Source: Microscillaceae bacterium (GTDB lineage: Bacteria; Bacteroidota; Bacteroidia; Cytophagales; Microscillaceae). Taken from it: a stretch of 8,360 nt of DNA. Both the position numbers and the translations under genes were made by a program. Positions 6,038 through 8,360 of the stretch are shown piece by piece (positions within the stretch are counted from its first letter, which is position 1; every line of letters begins with the position of its first letter). The notes under the pieces are model-generated. The model was given only the letters and a program-made list of their open reading frames with translations. It was not told the origin of the DNA and did not search any database. The DNA is taken from positions 1 through 8,360 of the forward strand of contig DMXI01000227.1 of NCBI GenBank assembly GCA_003483885.1, given 5' to 3'.

Positions 6038-8360
6038 TTATTCAAATTTGATGATCTGGAAACTGAAAACTTCAGCATTTACCTTGATCTTCAAGATATT
6101 GACACCAATGGCTAGGTGATCGGCATTCAGGAAAAAACTTCCATTGACCAGTTTCCTGGTAATTTGTGTTTTTGTATTGCCCTTCGTGTCCACTACTTGT
6201 ACCACCACAGGTGCATTACTCTCATAACCTCCTACTTGTAGCTTCACCTTGGAAACTCCCACCACTGGATTAGGAAATACCACTACTTTTTTACCATTCA
6301 TCTCCTGCACCAACAAATTGGAAGTTCTGCCATTGATGCATTTTGCAATGGTTAAAGCACTCGTTTTACCTATTCCCAAATCATTACTTTTGGCAGTTAC
6401 CGTAATGTTGCCCCCAGTAAAGCCTGGGCCAATATTTACTTTTATTTTTGAAGCACTTGTTGCTATGCTACCAGTTTTACCCGTCTTATCCTGGCTTGTT
6501 CCATCAGGAAGCACCCAAATATATTGGTCCGCGTTGTCTACTTTCTCTACTGAATATTTCACCGTATGATCACCTGGACAAACATTTTCTGCGCCCGAAA
6601 TTTCACCTACATTAGGAGCAGGTCGCTTGGGTCTTTTCAATACCAACTTACTACTTTGGCTTTCAATGTCGCTCCGCTTGCCCAACATTGGTCTTAGTTG
6701 TCCGCTGTTGTACAATGGGGCTTGGTCTTGATAAAATGGACTCTCTGGCACGCCTGATTGCCCCGTAGGTATGATTCCCAGCGATTTTCTGTTGATATTC
6801 GAAAAGTCAACCAGAGTCCGGTTACCAGCACCGCTGGTTTTGCCTACACTGTAGTCTCCAAAAGTTCCCACGGCAAAGAGGTCAAGTTCTGTTTTGTTCA
6901 ATACATTGATACCACCAGCAAATGGGAATGGCCCTAAATTAAAATTAGAGGCCTCTTCTGGGGCCAGAAACAAGGACGGAAAACCTTGATAAAACTGGGT
7001 ATGCACTTCGCCCCAGGTACTACCCAATACTCCAGTTTCTACTAATTTTTTTACAGTATTGTCAAATGCTTCCGCAAAAATATCTTCGCGGCTCTCCTGC
7101 TTGTGGGCAGTGGTTACGTTGTCATACCATATAGAGGATGCCTTGTTCAAAATATCTACAAAAGAACGATCTACTACATCGTACAAAGGGGTACCTCCCT
7201 GGAAAAATACCTCGAATACGTTAGGGCCTATTTCATCTTCAAAAATCCCTTTCAGCAACTGAAAGTACAATTGATAAAATACCACTGGCCCTTTATCACT
7301 TAGACGGTGCTTGCCTTTCCAGTTTCTCAATATACGGGCTGCTTTTTGATGATCAGCTGACTTGGCAAGTACTGGATTGGCCTGGAGCTCGTTCAATAAG
7401 TTATTTTTTATTCTTTTGAAAACGGGCGACTTGGTATTTCTAAAAAGCTTCTGAATGTCTTCTGAAGAAAATTTAGCCTGACTCGCTAGTTTCTTGGTGA
7501 GTACTTTGGCTCGAGTACCCGCCACATAATACCCTGGGTATAGCTTACCATCTACTTTACCAATCTGATTATTGGCAGAGTAGATAAATCCTCTTGCAGG
7601 GTTGACCGAACGAGGATTTTTGTTAAATGGATAAAAACCCAGCGGTTCGTCGTTTCCACTGGCCCCATCTAAAATTACTTTTGAATTTACATGGGCAGGT
7701 CGCTTCAATAACTTTGCGACTGCAAACCAAGCAATATTGTTGTGCTTATCGGCATATTGAACATTATACCCTGGCCCCACGTGTTTTCTTGCTGCTTTTC
7801 TGAATTGCTTTAAATTATTGGCATTGTTAATCCCAAAAAAAGCCTCTTGGGTACGATCTGGGAAAAGAAAAGGAACATTGTATAGTGAAATGGGGGCTTC
7901 GTCAACAATAAAACCATTTACATTACTAATGATGGGGCCATGAGGTGTCACTTTTACCTCAAAGGTAGAATCTTTGAGCTGACCATCGCTTTGTAAAACC
8001 TTGATGGTTTCGATACGCGTTTTTAGGTCCACCCATTTGCCATTGTACTTTACCTGATGAGGATTATGTGGATTGATCGTCTCTCTGTACAAGTCTACAT
8101 CATCGTTCAACATCACAGTGACTCCCCAGCTTGTGGTTTGGGTATGCCCAATGAGGCACCAGATAGAAAACGGAAAAAATAAGCCATACAAGTCCTGTCC
8201 TGGGTATACAATTTGGGCCTCAAAAAATAAATCTGGTTTCGACAAGCCAATGTGTCCATCGCTCGAGAAGAATGGCTTGCCAGTGGTAGATTTTTCGCCA
8301 GCTATGGCGTAACCATTACTGTTTTTCAGGCCATACTTTTCATAATGAGTCGTAATACTG
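6038..8360 (-). CDS. Secreted penicillin acylase family (S45) enzyme, 5' partial, with PKD-like and T9SS domains
   Basis: The frame is open to the right edge and 773 residues are visible; the signal peptide and alpha chain lie outside. An N-terminal-nucleophile amidase: the serine of NSNGYAIAG (codon 8318-8320) aligns with the catalytic beta-chain Ser1. SDGHIGL puts a histidine at beta position 23, and WGVTVM covers beta 65-70. SANNQIG (about beta 249-255) supplies the conserved Asn, and WGEVH and GQSGVPESPFY match the C-terminal core. Ser1/His23 spacing is that of cephalosporin and AHL acylases. Family members are made as one chain and cut autocatalytically before the serine. After the enzyme come a PKD-like domain (about 6338-6625) and a type A T9SS sorting domain (about 6041-6286) with FPNP at 6266-6277, so the product should cross the outer membrane. 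The substrate is unknown: N-acyl amides, beta-lactams or homoserine lactones are possible. TTG at 8243-8245 is an internal codon, not the start. Confidence 0.93.
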   Translation of the reverse strand, partial: SITTHYEKYGLKNSNGYAIAGEKSTTGKPFFSSDGHIGLSKPDLFFEAQIVYPGQDLYGLFFPFSIWCLIGHTQTTSWGVTVMLNDDVDLYRETINPHNPHQVKYNGKWVDLKTRIETIKVLQSDGQLKDSTFEVKVTPHGPIISNVNGFIVDEAPISLYNVPFLFPDRTQEAFFGINNANNLKQFRKAARKHVGPGYNVQYADKHNNIAWFAVAKLLKRPAHVNSKVILDGASGNDEPLGFYPFNKNPRSVNPARGFIYSANNQIGKVDGKLYPGYYVAGTRAKVLTKKLASQAKFSSEDIQKLFRNTKSPVFKRIKNNLLNELQANPVLAKSADHQKAARILRNWKGKHRLSDKGPVVFYQLYFQLLKGIFEDEIGPNVFEVFFQGGTPLYDVVDRSFVDILNKASSIWYDNVTTAHKQESREDIFAEAFDNTVKKLVETGVLGSTWGEVHTQFYQGFPSLFLAPEEASNFNLGPFPFAGGINVLNKTELDLFAVGTFGDYSVGKTSGAGNRTLVDFSNINRKSLGIIPTGQSGVPESPFYQDQAPLYNSGQLRPMLGKRSDIESQSSKLVLKRPKRPAPNVGEISGAENVCPGDHTVKYSVEKVDNADQYIWVLPDGTSQDKTGKTGSIATSASKIKVNIGPGFTGGNITVTAKSNDLGIGKTSALTIAKCINGRTSNLLVQEMNGKKVVVFPNPVVGVSKVKLQVGGYESNAPVVVQVVDTKGNTKTQITRKLVNGSFFLNADHLAIGVNILKIKVNAEVFSFQIIKFE

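Noticed and set aside
8243..8245. TTG as a start codon for the acylase
   Set aside because: The frame continues upstream to the window edge and encodes the nucleophile serine and His23 region, so this codon is internal.
1..8360. Mobile element, defence island or RNA gene
   Set aside because: No transposase, integrase, terminal inverted repeats, target duplications, tRNA- or rRNA-like segment was seen on either strand, and the gene content is ordinary chromosomal.

Overview
The window looks like chromosomal DNA from a Bacteroidota bacterium, most likely of the Cytophagales or a related marine gliding group. The evidence is a type IX secretion (T9SS) C-terminal sorting domain with an FPNP motif, a DUF2911 protein, a LytS-type kinase paired with a LytTR regulator, a promoter element of the TAnnTTTG class, and mostly absent Shine-Dalgarno sequences. 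The long LRR protein built from LPxxIGxL units recalls the large LRR families I associate with Microscilla-like genomes. That last point is recollection, not a search result.

Layout. From 51 to 1961 (minus strand) two exported proteins lie 18 bp apart: a DUF2911-TPR protein and, downstream of it, a small DUF1579-like beta-barrel candidate. From 2083 to 3985 (minus) there is a two-component system, a four-helix membrane kinase of the His_kinase (PF06580) family followed by its LytTR response regulator. A 260-bp divergent intergenic region (3986-4245) is rich in dyad symmetry. It holds an arrangement at 4040-4086 that could fold as a three-way junction, a further dyad at 4092-4110, a promoter candidate at 4180-4187 and a 10-bp A/T hairpin at 4196-4219. 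It separates the kinase from an unrecognised small lipoprotein candidate (4246-4677, plus). A set of adjoining hairpins (4675-4739) lies where the lipoprotein gene converges with the LRR gene (4760-5962, minus). A terminator-like hairpin with a T tract sits directly before the LRR start codon. Upstream of that, a 5'-truncated secreted penicillin acylase family (S45) enzyme with PKD-like and T9SS sorting domains runs off the right edge (6038-8360, minus).

How the genes may work together. The kinase and regulator clearly form one unit, and the adjacent divergent lipoprotein is the simplest candidate target; this is inference from position. The acylase and LRR genes run in the same direction with 75 bp between them and a terminator-like hairpin in the gap, so LRR expression may depend on readthrough. 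I see no mobile element, RNA gene, CRISPR array or defence cassette. The most unusual items are the non-coding structures around 4040-4219, the threonine ladder in the LRR protein, and the secreted acylase, whose active-site spacing resembles cephalosporin and AHL acylases.
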